Shown piece by piece: positions 1-8,969 of a stretch of 24,412 nt of DNA (position 1 is its first letter; the number at the start of each line of letters is the position of its first letter). The position numbers and the translations under genes were made by a program. This DNA is from a virus. The notes under the pieces are model-generated. The model was given only the letters and a program-made list of their open reading frames with translations, made no database searches and was not told where the DNA came from. The stretch lies in IMG/VR virus record IMGVR_UViG_3300024346_008907, positions 1-24,412 of that record; one strand, 5' to 3'.

Positions 1-1
1 A

Positions 2-889
2 ACACCGGGCGATGACCATAACATTTATATTGACACAGACTCGGTATTCTTTTCAGCAGTTCCTTTGATGAACAAACGATACCCCGATTGGAAAACAAAA
101 GACCAAGATACTATTGCAAGTTATGTAGATGCAATTGCAGGTGATGTTCAAGATTATCTTAATAACTTTTACGATATACTTTCGGTAAAGGTATTTAATG
201 TTCCTGCTGACAAACACCGATTGGAAATTAAAAAAGAGTTTGTTGCAAAAGCAGGATTGTGGGTAGCGAAGAAAAGATATGCACAATGGATTATTATGAA
301 CAATGGTGTTCCAATGGATAAGTTGGATGTAAAAGGATTGGATGTAAAAAGGTCATCGTTTCCAAAAGCATTCCAAGAGTGTATGGGAACTGTTCTTATA
401 GATATTTTGAGAGGTAAGAGTGAAGAAGAAATATCAGACTTTGTATTGGCGTTTAAAAAGTCAATGGTTGGTCTTGAAATTAAAAACATCGCTAAAAACT
501 CGGCAGTAAAAGAATTAACCAAATATATGCCAAAAGGAAAAAGACAATTATTTCATTTTGAGAAAGGTGCACCTGCTCACGTTAAGGCTGCAATCTCATA
601 CAATGATTGTTTGAAACATTTTGATGCACCGTTCAAGTATAACCCAATGACCAATGGTGATAAAGTAAAATGGGTATATCTCAAAAATAACCCACTTGGT
701 TTAGATGCAATTGCATTTACAGGATACCAAGACCCACCTGAAATTGAAAACTTTATCAACACTTATATTGACCACAATAAAATCTTTGAACGAGAGTTGA
801 GTGGTAAATTACAAGATTTCTATGATGCAATCGGGTGGGGTCAAGTTATATCAGAACAGAGAACAGCAGAAAAGTTTTTTAGTTTCTAG
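2..889 (+). CDS. 43: DNA polymerase, family B (T4 gp43-like), C-terminal part, 5' end cut by window
   Basis: Replicative DNA polymerase of the phage. The open frame runs in from the window edge, so the N-terminal exonuclease domain and much of the palm are missing. At bases 26-43 the frame reads YIDTDS, the motif C of family B polymerases, whose two aspartates bind the catalytic metals. About 65 codons further on, KKRYA and then KGLDVKRSS match the thumb-proximal KKRY region of T4-like polymerases. The protein ends in EKFFSF, which resembles the short C-terminal clamp-binding peptide of T4/RB69 gp43 (inference). A TTG at base 65 could be mistaken for a start, but it lies downstream of motif C and is internal. 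The sliding clamp and clamp loader genes follow within 7 kb. Family call very secure. Confidence 0.93.
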   Translation, partial: TPGDDHNIYIDTDSVFFSAVPLMNKRYPDWKTKDQDTIASYVDAIAGDVQDYLNNFYDILSVKVFNVPADKHRLEIKKEFVAKAGLWVAKKRYAQWIIMNNGVPMDKLDVKGLDVKRSSFPKAFQECMGTVLIDILRGKSEEEISDFVLAFKKSMVGLEIKNIAKNSAVKELTKYMPKGKRQLFHFEKGAPAHVKAAISYNDCLKHFDAPFKYNPMTNGDKVKWVYLKNNPLGLDAIAFTGYQDPPEIENFINTYIDHNKIFERELSGKLQDFYDAIGWGQVISEQRTAEKFFSF

Positions 890-957
890 TTTTTTCTTTT
901 ATTTCCTTATATTTATACATAAATAGTATCTAATGATATAAACTTTAAGGAAAAAAT

Positions 958-1533
958 ATGGGAGATAAAAGAAAAAAATATAATAATAGTTGGGAAAACC
1001 TTAAAAAAGGTCCAAAAGTAAAAAGTGAAACTGCAGAAAAAAATGCACTTTATAAAACTTGTCCAAACTGTGGAACTGATTTTAGAGTATATCCATCAAC
1101 TTATGAGAAATCAAAGTTTTGCTGCCAAGAATGTAAAAACGAAGGTCAATCAAAAGGTTTAACTGCTCCTATGAGGCAAGGAACAGGTATGAGTAAAACA
1201 CGAAAAACCTTATCAGGTAAATATGATAGGTATAGAAATCGTGATGGGGAGTTAGATTTTACAAGACAAGAGTTTTATGAATGGATGGAAAGTAGTTCTT
1301 GTTATTATTGTGGGAGTGATGAGACACAAACTCTTGGATTGGACAGAATAGATAATAGTAAAGGTCATAATAAAGATAATGTAGTTGTTGCTTGTGAGTT
1401 ATGTAATACAACCAAAGGACATAGATTTTCGGTAGAACAAATGAAACAAATAGGAAAACTCATAGAAACCTTTGATATGAAGGGTTGGAGGGTTATGAGT
1501 GAAAAGTCAATAAATAAAATGAAAGGTTTATGA
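958..1533 (+). CDS. HNH endonuclease with N-terminal zinc finger
   Basis: 191-aa nuclease of the HNH superfamily. Residues 35-59 hold a zinc-finger-like set (CPNC then CCQEC). The HNH core lies at about 115-152: CYYC, then LDRIDNS, then a GHNKDNV segment, then CELCN. This form, with DR instead of DH in the first strand, is common in phage homing-type HNH enzymes. The start is ATG 958, preceded at 947-951 by AAGGA, an unusually clear ribosome binding site for this window. Its stop overlaps the next gene by ATGA, so nuclease and methyltransferase are probably co-translated. Position directly behind the polymerase gene is typical of free-standing homing endonucleases. A restriction-like partnership with the methyltransferase is the alternative. 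Target site unknown. Confidence 0.87.
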   Translation: MGDKRKKYNNSWENLKKGPKVKSETAEKNALYKTCPNCGTDFRVYPSTYEKSKFCCQECKNEGQSKGLTAPMRQGTGMSKTRKTLSGKYDRYRNRDGELDFTRQEFYEWMESSSCYYCGSDETQTLGLDRIDNSKGHNKDNVVVACELCNTTKGHRFSVEQMKQIGKLIETFDMKGWRVMSEKSINKMKGL

Positions 1534-2918
1534 GATTATTATTAGGAGATTGTTTAGATAAACTCAAAGAGTTAGATGATAATAGTATAGATAGTATTGT
1601 TACAGACCCTCCTTATGGTTTATCGGCTGCCCCAAATAGTGGTAAAAGTTCCAAAGGTGGATTTATGGGTAAGAAGTGGGATTATGATGTTCCTTCACAA
1701 GAAATATGGGAAGAATGTTATAGGGTTCTAAAACCAGGTGGTCATCTACTTTCATTCGCTGGTTCAAGAACTTATCACAGAATGGCGGTAAGAGTAGAAG
1801 ATGCTGGATTTGAGATTAGAGACCAAATAATGTGGATATATGGTTCAGGCTTTCCAAAATCTATGAATATAGGAATACAAGTTGATAAAAAACTTGGTAA
1901 TCAAAGAGAAGTAGTTGGTGAAAAAGTAAGGGGTGATGTTGAAAAGGCAAAGGAAAACGGTGCTGGTTACTTAGCTGACCCTGCAAATAGAAATAATACC
2001 AAACAATTTGGATATGGAACGCAAACTATAACAAAAGGTAATAGTGAATGGGAAGGTTGGGGAACTGCTCTTAAACCTGCTCACGAACCTATTGTAATGG
2101 CAAGAAAACCATTGAGTGAAAAAACAGTTGTAGATAATGTTTTAGAGTGGGGAACAGGTGGAATAAACATAGATGATAGTAGGATAGGATTTAGTGAAGA
2201 TGATGACCCAAGAAACTGGCATAGTAATAGAAAAACTACAACATTTGAGAATACTGAAAACATTTATGAGTTGGGTATTAAAAATGTATCATCACAACAA
2301 AATCAACAAGGTAGATTTCCTGCAAACATTATCTTTGATGAAGAAGCTGGTAAAATCCTTGATGAACAAAGTGGTATTTCTAAATCCACAGGTGGTAGAA
2401 GTGGAAACAAAGAAGGAGTTGGTCAAAATGGAATATATGGTCAATATAAAGGAGAAGTAAGAGATGAAAATCCTGGTCTTGGTGATACAGGTGGAGCATC
2501 TCGTTTCTTTTATTGTCCAAAAACTTCTAAAACAGATAGAAACGAAGGATTAGACCATTTAGACGATAAACTTACACAAGGTATCAGAGCCAATGCAGGC
2601 CCTGCTCTTGTTGGTGATGATGAAAGTGGTAGAACTACTGCTAAGAATAACCACCCAACTGTTAAACCAACAGACCTAATGTTATATCTTATTCGTATGG
2701 TTACCCCAAAAGGAGGAACAACTCTTGACCCATTTATGGGTAGTGGTTCAACAGGTAAGGCAGCCGTTAGAGGTGGTTTTGATTTTGTTGGTATTGAAAG
2801 AGAAGAAGAATATATGGAGATTGCTCAAGCAAGAATCCAATACGAACAAGACAATCCTTACAAGGAAGAAACAGGTGAAAGGATTGAAGTAAATAAAAAC
2901 TCACAAAAGTTTTGGTAA
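1530..2918 (+). CDS. DNA methyltransferase, beta class (probable N6-adenine or N4-cytosine)
   Basis: 462-aa SAM-dependent DNA methyltransferase. Catalytic motif IV is DPPYG at residues 26-30. The SAM-binding motif I, DPFMGSGST, is near the C terminus at about 400-408, followed by a GIEREEEY segment. The order motif IV, long central region, motif I defines the beta class. A YGSGFPKSMN segment near residue 110 is frequent in phage methyltransferases of this type. The large middle part, about 120-380, presumably carries target recognition. DPPY is more usual for N6-adenine enzymes, but N4-cytosine activity cannot be excluded. ATG 1530 lies inside the HNH stop region (ATGA), implying translational coupling. 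It may protect phage DNA from host restriction or from the partner nuclease. Confidence 0.9.
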   Translation: MRLLLGDCLDKLKELDDNSIDSIVTDPPYGLSAAPNSGKSSKGGFMGKKWDYDVPSQEIWEECYRVLKPGGHLLSFAGSRTYHRMAVRVEDAGFEIRDQIMWIYGSGFPKSMNIGIQVDKKLGNQREVVGEKVRGDVEKAKENGAGYLADPANRNNTKQFGYGTQTITKGNSEWEGWGTALKPAHEPIVMARKPLSEKTVVDNVLEWGTGGINIDDSRIGFSEDDDPRNWHSNRKTTTFENTENIYELGIKNVSSQQNQQGRFPANIIFDEEAGKILDEQSGISKSTGGRSGNKEGVGQNGIYGQYKGEVRDENPGLGDTGGASRFFYCPKTSKTDRNEGLDHLDDKLTQGIRANAGPALVGDDESGRTTAKNNHPTVKPTDLMLYLIRMVTPKGGTTLDPFMGSGSTGKAAVRGGFDFVGIEREEEYMEIAQARIQYEQDNPYKEETGERIEVNKNSQKFW

Positions 2919-2942
2919 ATCCAAAAATAATTCGTATATTTG
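2910..2942 (+). promoter_or_regulatory. Bacteroidota-type promoter for the 89-aa gene, -33 box inside an inverted repeat
   Basis: TTTG at 2911-2914, 20-base spacer, then TATATTTG at 2935-2942, a match to the Bacteroidota TTTG/TAnnTTTG promoter. An inverted repeat TTTTGG-TAAAT-CCAAAA (2910-2926) covers the -33 box and encloses the methyltransferase stop codon in its loop. The next ATG starts only four bases after the -7 element, so the transcript should be leaderless or nearly so. Confidence 0.78.
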
Positions 2943-2946
2943 TTAT

Positions 2947-3216
2947 ATGATAAATGTAAAAGAAATTTTAGAACGAGCCAAAGAATTTAATTCTATAATT
3001 CCAGTCGGGTGGAATGATGATATTCATGGATATGATTCTGCACTACTTGGAATAGATGCTGCAGGTAGATTAGTATATTCCAAAGAAAAAATGGTTGAAT
3101 ATTGGATGAAGGTTAGTGGTATGGACTCATCAGAATCTTGGCAATTTTTGGAGTATAATACATTCAATGCATATATGGGAGTAATGACTCCAATTTATAT
3201 AAATCAGTTTAACTGA
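2947..3216 (+). CDS. Conserved small phage protein of unknown function, 89 aa
   Basis: 89-aa soluble protein with no transmembrane segment, signal peptide or catalytic motif that I can see. The pattern DSALLGIDAAGRLVYS, followed by KMVEYWMKVSGM and EFLEYNTF-like residues (here FLEYNTFNAYMG), resembles a small protein family that I recall as widespread in tailed phages and functionally uncharacterised. That resemblance is from memory of the pattern, not from a search. It has its own Bacteroidota-type promoter immediately upstream, and the ATG at 2947 lies four bases after the -7 element, so no ribosome binding site can fit. Its stop codon lies inside the 19-base palindrome that precedes groEL. 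Confidence 0.8.
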   Translation: MINVKEILERAKEFNSIIPVGWNDDIHGYDSALLGIDAAGRLVYSKEKMVEYWMKVSGMDSSESWQFLEYNTFNAYMGVMTPIYINQFN

Positions 3217-3247
3217 CAATTTGTCAGTTATATCATTTCGGTATAAT
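3211..3247 (+). promoter_or_regulatory. 19-base palindrome and weak promoter upstream of groEL
   Basis: A near-perfect palindrome, AACTGACAATTTGTCAGTT (3211-3229, 9-base arms around one central T), overlaps the stop of the 89-aa gene. A TTTG inside it (3220-3223) is followed 18 bases later by TATAATAT at 3242, a weak match to the Bacteroidota -7 box that also resembles a sigma70 -10 box. No U tract follows, so an operator over the groEL promoter fits better than a terminator. It is unlike the CIRCE element of bacterial groEL genes. The promoter call itself is tentative. Confidence 0.45.
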
Positions 3248-3267
3248 ATATGAACTACAAACAATAA

Positions 3268-4926
<1,659 letters not shown>

Positions 4927-4942
4927 TAAAATCACAAAAAGA

Positions 4943-4974
4943 TTTTGACTACACACAAAAATATCGTATCTTTG
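4943..4974 (+). promoter_or_regulatory. Bacteroidota-type promoter for the sliding-clamp operon
   Basis: TTTG at 4944-4947, 19-base spacer, TATCTTTG at 4967-4974 in the extended context CGTATCTTTGTA. The leader to the clamp ATG at 5013 is about 30 bases and A-rich. A weak 6-base inverted repeat AAAATC/GATTTT (4928-4946) just after groEL overlaps the -33 box. The promoter should serve 5013-9258, whose genes are separated by at most nine bases. Confidence 0.82.
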
Positions 4975-5012
4975 TATCAAGAAAAAAATAAAAGTTATAT
5001 TAAATCTAAATT

Positions 5013-5726
5013 ATGGAAAAACAACAATTAAATCGATTCGTATCAAAGTATAACCTTGCAGGTTTGGTAGAATCAGTAAAGTGGGAATCAAAAGATGGTT
5101 CTCTAAACACATCATTCATCTCTGATGATAAATCAGTTTTGGGTAATGTAACTATGAAAGAATTTGATGGTTCAGATGCTACCTTTGGTGTGTATGATAC
5201 TACCAAATTAACCAAGATGTTATCGGTATTGGGTGATTCGGTTGATTTTTCAATCAACGACATCGATGGTAAAGCAGTATCTTTGAAATTCAAAGATGGT
5301 TCAACCTCGGTAAATTATATGTTGGCTGACCTTTCGGTTATTCCAAATGTACCAGACCTTAAACAACTTCCTCCATTCAATGTAGAAATCAAATTGGATG
5401 CTAACTTTATTTCCAAGTTCATTCGTGCTAAAGGTGCTCTTGCAGATGAGAACAACTTTACATTTATTTGTAAAGATGGTAAAGGTCAGATTGTATTAGG
5501 ACATTCAAACATCAACACAAACCGAATCTCTATTGATGTAGATTGTACTTGTGATGGTGATGTAAATCCAATTTCTTTCTCAGCAACATACTTAAAAGAG
5601 ATTCTTGTTGCCAACAAAGAGGCAAACGATGCAACTCTTAAAATCTCATCACAAGGACTTTCTCATATTCACTTTGAGATTGATAAATACGAATCGAATT
5701 ACTATCTTGTAGAAATTCAATCCTAA
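5013..5726 (+). CDS. 45: Sliding clamp, DNA polymerase processivity factor (T4 gp45-like)
   Basis: 237 aa, close to the 228 aa of T4 gp45. The protein is rich in alternating beta-strand and short helical segments without catalytic motifs, as expected for a clamp that trimerises around DNA. Visible features are the N-terminal LNRFVSKYNLAGLVESVKW segment, a central KLTKMLSVLGDSVDF strand-helix element, and a C-terminal FEIDKYESNYYLVEIQ strand pair typical of phage clamps. It tethers the polymerase encoded at 2-889 and is loaded by the ATPase at 7872 and the probable gp62 at 15278. It is first in an operon behind a strong promoter. The call rests on size, fold-like pattern and context rather than on an active site. 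Confidence 0.85.
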   Translation: MEKQQLNRFVSKYNLAGLVESVKWESKDGSLNTSFISDDKSVLGNVTMKEFDGSDATFGVYDTTKLTKMLSVLGDSVDFSINDIDGKAVSLKFKDGSTSVNYMLADLSVIPNVPDLKQLPPFNVEIKLDANFISKFIRAKGALADENNFTFICKDGKGQIVLGHSNINTNRISIDVDCTCDGDVNPISFSATYLKEILVANKEANDATLKISSQGLSHIHFEIDKYESNYYLVEIQS

Positions 5727-5735
5727 TAAAAAGTA

Positions 5736-6407
5736 ATGAAGGAATATACAGCAGAGAAACTTCAAGAAAACTATACCAAGTTTATTGATTTCGTAAAAAA
5801 AGTATTCGCTGGGAATGAAGATAGATTGGAGAAATTACTCCATATGTATTCACCAAGTGAATTGGGTGAGGAGTTAATGTTTGCTCCTGCTAGTGGAAAA
5901 CTCCACTTTCACTCTGCGTATGTAGGTGGGTATATTGACCACGTATTGAATGTGTGTAGAAACTCTTTCAATATGAAAAAGTTATTTGCAGACCAAGGCG
6001 GTAGAATTAACTTTACTGATGAAGAATTGTTTTTCGCCGCCCTTCATCACGATTTGGGAAAACTTGGAGATGGAACAAATCCACACTATACACCTGAGCA
6101 ATCAGAATGGCATAGAAAAAACCAAAACTCTGTATTTAAAATAAATGCAGAACTACATTGGATGGATGTTACCGACCGTGCACTTTGGTTATTAAACCAA
6201 TATGGAATTAAGTATTCTCAAAATGAAATGCTTGGAATTAAACTTGCAGATGGTTTGTATAATGATGCAACAAAAAAATACTTTATCAATTACTCCGAAG
6301 GTGGTGAATTAAAAACCGAACTACCTTACCTAATTCATTGGGCAGACCATATGTCTTGTAGAGCAGAGGGTAGTGAATATAAAAATTGGTTAGAAGGGAA
6401 GAAATAA
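5736..6407 (+). CDS. HD-domain metal-dependent phosphohydrolase
   Basis: 223-aa protein of the HD superfamily. Metal ligands visible are His69 in GGYIDHVLNV, the HHD triad at 104-106 in ALHHDLGKLGDG, and an Asp in HWADHMS (201-207). HD enzymes hydrolyse phosphate esters, commonly of nucleotides. The exact substrate is not readable. The gene lies nine bases after the clamp gene and three bases before a predicted DNA glycosyltransferase. A role in the nucleotide pool, for example removing an unmodified dNTP, is plausible inference. An alternative is a cyclic nucleotide or alarmone hydrolase that counters host defence signalling. Family call secure, substrate open. Confidence 0.88.
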   Translation: MKEYTAEKLQENYTKFIDFVKKVFAGNEDRLEKLLHMYSPSELGEELMFAPASGKLHFHSAYVGGYIDHVLNVCRNSFNMKKLFADQGGRINFTDEELFFAALHHDLGKLGDGTNPHYTPEQSEWHRKNQNSVFKINAELHWMDVTDRALWLLNQYGIKYSQNEMLGIKLADGLYNDATKKYFINYSEGGELKTELPYLIHWADHMSCRAEGSEYKNWLEGKK

Positions 6408-6410
6408 TAA

Positions 6411-7652
6411 ATGAAAGTACATACAAGTAATAAAGAAAAAGTAGAGTCAATCCTAAAAAATACCAAAATAAGTGGTAAGTTTTGGGATTACACTTTGCAT
6501 TATGACATGGATGACACTTACCACAAGATGAATCCATTAAATCAAGACCATTACTTTGACTTACCCGAATTCAAATGGTCGGATTCTTTGAAAGACCGTT
6601 TTATCTTTGATGTTATGATTAACAATGAAGAAGAACGCGAGATATTCTTTAAGATGTTTGACCACAAACCAACAATTAATTCATATATTCATTATGAATT
6701 AGACCCGCATCCACTTGAAGATTATGAATATGAGTATTCTCATAAGATTCAACCAAAATATCCAATTTATGTAATTACCAAAGGTAGGTGGGAAAAGACC
6801 CTTACGATTGATACATTAGAAGATATGGGTGTTGATTTCAGTATATGTGTTGAACCATCTGAATATGACAATTATATTGCTAATCCAAAAATTGACCCAA
6901 AGAAAGTAATCAAATTACCCGAAAACTTTTCAGAGAGAAAACAAGGTGGTATTCCTGTTAGAAACTTTGTATGGCAACATTCAGTTGATAGAGGGTTTTC
7001 AAGACATTGGATTATTGATGATAATATTCTTGGTTTTTATCGTTGGAATGAAAATACACAAAAACGAATCAGAGATGGTGTATTTTTCCGAGTGATGGAA
7101 GATTTTAGTGATAGGTATGAGAATGTAGGTTTAACTTCTTGCCAATACGCTTCTTTTATTCCATCAATTGATTGTGGTAGAGAGGGGTTTATTGTTAATA
7201 CAAGAACTTACTCTTGTATCTTAATCAACACCGAACTACTTGATAAAAGATTAGAAGAAAGATGGCGTGGAACTTATAATGAAGATACAGATTTAACCCT
7301 ACGAGTATTATCCACAGGTGATTTATGTACAGTTAATTTCAATTCTTTATTGAGTGGTAAGCAAACCACGGGTAGTATGAAAGGTGGAAACACTACTACT
7401 ATTTATGAGTTTGACAAAGAATCTGATGCTGAAAACAAACGATTCACAGGTCTTAAAAAGAAGTTTGATGAACTCAAGGAAAATTGGGGAGACATCGTAA
7501 CTTATACCACAAGTAGGCATAAAGATGGAAGACCTCACCACCACATCGCATATACTAAATTATTTCATCAAGAATTAAAATTGAAGGAAGGTGTAAAGAT
7601 GGAACCAAAAGTAAATAACTATAATATGACATTAGTCAAAAAAACAAATTAA
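6411..7652 (+). CDS. TET-associated-type glycosyltransferase (TAGT), predicted DNA base glycosylation
   Basis: 413-aa protein matching the TAGT family pattern. The core starts at about residue 117 with PIYVITKGRW. A Val-Glu-Pro strand (VEPSEYDNY) follows, then RNFVW at 184-188, HWIIDDNILGF at 199-209 (the IDDN acts as the metal/nucleotide-binding acidic motif), and VNTRTYSCILIN near 262-273. RWRGTYNEDTDLTLRVL at 284-300 and SMKGGNTTTIYE at 322-333 complete it. As known, TAGT enzymes add sugars to oxidised pyrimidines, usually 5-hydroxymethylcytosine, in phage DNA. The first ~110 residues form a separate small domain that resembles a segment seen in other phage DNA-modification proteins (less certain). 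It sits inside the replisome operon. No TET or hydroxymethylase gene is in this window, so the modified base is inferred. Confidence 0.85.
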   Translation: MKVHTSNKEKVESILKNTKISGKFWDYTLHYDMDDTYHKMNPLNQDHYFDLPEFKWSDSLKDRFIFDVMINNEEEREIFFKMFDHKPTINSYIHYELDPHPLEDYEYEYSHKIQPKYPIYVITKGRWEKTLTIDTLEDMGVDFSICVEPSEYDNYIANPKIDPKKVIKLPENFSERKQGGIPVRNFVWQHSVDRGFSRHWIIDDNILGFYRWNENTQKRIRDGVFFRVMEDFSDRYENVGLTSCQYASFIPSIDCGREGFIVNTRTYSCILINTELLDKRLEERWRGTYNEDTDLTLRVLSTGDLCTVNFNSLLSGKQTTGSMKGGNTTTIYEFDKESDAENKRFTGLKKKFDELKENWGDIVTYTTSRHKDGRPHHHIAYTKLFHQELKLKEGVKMEPKVNNYNMTLVKKTN

Positions 7653-7653
7653 T

Positions 7654-7872
7654 ATGAGATTACAAGATATTTGTATAAAGTACCGAATTTCAGATGCATA
7701 TTTGAATTCAAAAGATGATGCTCTTTTAATTGCAGCATCTTCAATTCAAGATTTGATTTCTGAATTAAATCAAGGTGATAGGGGAATTGATGAAAACAAA
7801 AAACAATCCGTTATTACAAAAATGGAAAGAATGATTGAGTTCCTTAAAGATGTAAAAAATTCAGGTGTATAA
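7654..7872 (+). CDS. Unknown small protein between TAGT and clamp loader, 72 aa
   Basis: I do not recognise this 72-aa protein. It looks mostly alpha-helical, with a helix around ALLIAASSIQDLISELN (residues 25-41) and a second one, KMERMIEFLKDVK, near the C terminus. No cysteine cluster or membrane segment is visible. It begins one base after the TAGT stop and its own stop overlaps the clamp loader start as TAATG, so it is likely translated with the replisome genes. Helical character and position could fit a small replisome accessory protein, but nothing in the sequence proves this. Confidence 0.72.
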   Translation: MRLQDICIKYRISDAYLNSKDDALLIAASSIQDLISELNQGDRGIDENKKQSVITKMERMIEFLKDVKNSGV

Positions 7873-8819
7873 TGGCATTTTTTGAAGATAACACAAACGA
7901 AGAAGTAAATAATTCGCTTTGGGTGGAGAAATACCGACCAAAGGTATTAAAAGATTATGTGGGAAATGAACACCTCAAGACCAAAGTTGGTGATTATATT
8001 GAGAGTGGTGATGTTCCTCACCTATTATTTTTTGGTAAAGCAGGAACTGGTAAAACAACTCTTGCTAAATTAATAGTTAATTCAATCAGTTGTGATTATA
8101 TTATCATTAATGCATCTGATGAAAGGGGTATTGATATTATCAGAAATAAAGTAAAATCATTTGCATCAACAGTTGGATTTAAAGATAAAAAAATCATTAT
8201 ATTGGATGAGTTTGATTACATGACTCCCGATGCACAAGCAATGTTGAGAAACTTAATGGAAACTTTTTCTAAACATTGCAGATTTATCTTAACTTGTAAT
8301 TATGTAGAAAAAGTAATTGACCCAATTCAATCTCGTTGTCAAACTTTCCAAATTGTGCCACCTACTAAAAAGGATGTTGCTATTCAAATCTCACAAATTC
8401 TTACTAAAGAAGAAGTAAAATTTGAACCAAAAGATTTAGTTCCTATCATTGATTCATCATATCCTGATATTCGTAAAATTATAAACACTTGCCAATTAAA
8501 CTCATCTAAAGGAGTTCTAAAGGTAGATGTTGCAAATATTATAGATGGTGATATTAAAGTAAAATTGATTGATATTCTTAAATCAAAAGATGACAAGAGA
8601 AACAAATACATGAATGTAAGACAAGCAGTTGCAGATTCTCGTATTCAAGATTTTTCTGAAATGTATGGATACCTTTACGAGAAGATTGATGAATATGCTG
8701 GTGGTAATACCTCAAATGTAATTTTAACCATTTCAGAAGGTCAGTATAAAGATAGTATGGTTATTGACAAAGAAATAACCTTTATGGCAACAATGATTCA
8801 AATAATCGGTTTATTATAG
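7872..8819 (+). CDS. 44: Clamp loader ATPase large subunit (T4 gp44/RFC-like)
   Basis: 315-aa AAA+ protein of the replication factor C/gp44 family. It starts with the family hallmark SLWVEKYRPKVLKDYVG (residues 15-31). Walker A is FGKAGTGKTTLA at about 56-67, and the RFC-box ASDERGIDIIR follows at about 85-95. Walker B is IIILDEFDYM at about 113-122, with DEFD as in phage and archaeal loaders. Sensor 1 is FILTCNY and the SRC arginine finger is in QSRCQTF. It opens the sliding clamp and places it on primed DNA using ATP, together with a small gp62-like subunit. That partner is not adjacent here but is probably at 15278. Translation is coupled to the preceding gene by a one-base TAATG overlap. 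Confidence 0.95.
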   Translation: MAFFEDNTNEEVNNSLWVEKYRPKVLKDYVGNEHLKTKVGDYIESGDVPHLLFFGKAGTGKTTLAKLIVNSISCDYIIINASDERGIDIIRNKVKSFASTVGFKDKKIIILDEFDYMTPDAQAMLRNLMETFSKHCRFILTCNYVEKVIDPIQSRCQTFQIVPPTKKDVAIQISQILTKEEVKFEPKDLVPIIDSSYPDIRKIINTCQLNSSKGVLKVDVANIIDGDIKVKLIDILKSKDDKRNKYMNVRQAVADSRIQDFSEMYGYLYEKIDEYAGGNTSNVILTISEGQYKDSMVIDKEITFMATMIQIIGLL

Positions 8820-8825
8820 TATCTT

Positions 8826-8969
8826 ATGAATAACATATATAAAATGACACTTGATGAATATGTAAAAGATTTAATTGATAAATCTTATACTACAACTTTT
8901 TCATCAAATCCAAATATACAATTCACACAAACAACTACAAACGATAAATTAGAAAACGATGGAAATTAA
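8826..8969 (+). CDS. Possible 47-aa protein between clamp loader and GroES
   Basis: An open frame of 47 codons starts at ATG 8826, six bases after the clamp loader stop, and ends at TAA 8967-8969, overlapping the groES start by 11 bases. It begins MNNIYKMTLDEYVKDLI, an amphipathic-looking helix, followed by a Thr/Asn/Ser-rich low-complexity half. The arrangement fits the tightly packed operon and fills what would otherwise be the largest gap in it. I do not recognise a family. It could also be a spacer that merely lacks stops. Confidence 0.48.
   Translation: MNNIYKMTLDEYVKDLIDKSYTTTFSSNPNIQFTQTTTNDKLENDGN

Noticed and set aside
65-889. TTG at base 65 as the true start of a 274-aa gene
   Set aside because: The same frame is open to the window edge and encodes the family B polymerase motif C just upstream, so the gene is a truncated polymerase rather than a short protein.
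908-925. T4 late promoter (TATAAATA) upstream of the HNH gene
   Set aside because: Only CATAAATA or the reverse-strand form is present in a generally AT-rich gap, and no late genes follow. Evidence is too thin, so I report only the shared TATATTTATA.
2194-2460. An 88-codon open frame on the + strand inside the methyltransferase gene
   Set aside because: It lies in another frame of a clearly coding gene, has low-complexity Lys/Val/Leu-rich translation and no start signals. It is a shadow.
3211-3229. CIRCE element controlling groEL
   Set aside because: CIRCE has the half-sites TTAGCACTC and GAGTGCTAA around nine bases. The palindrome here has a different sequence and a single-base centre.
4928-4946. 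Terminator after groEL
   Set aside because: The AAAATC/GATTTT stem has one G-C pair and no T run after it, so it is too weak to call as a terminator.
4927-5012. tRNA or other structured RNA genes in the intergenic gaps
   Set aside because: The longest gaps are under 90 bases, AT-rich and occupied by promoter elements. No cloverleaf or T-loop sequence was seen.
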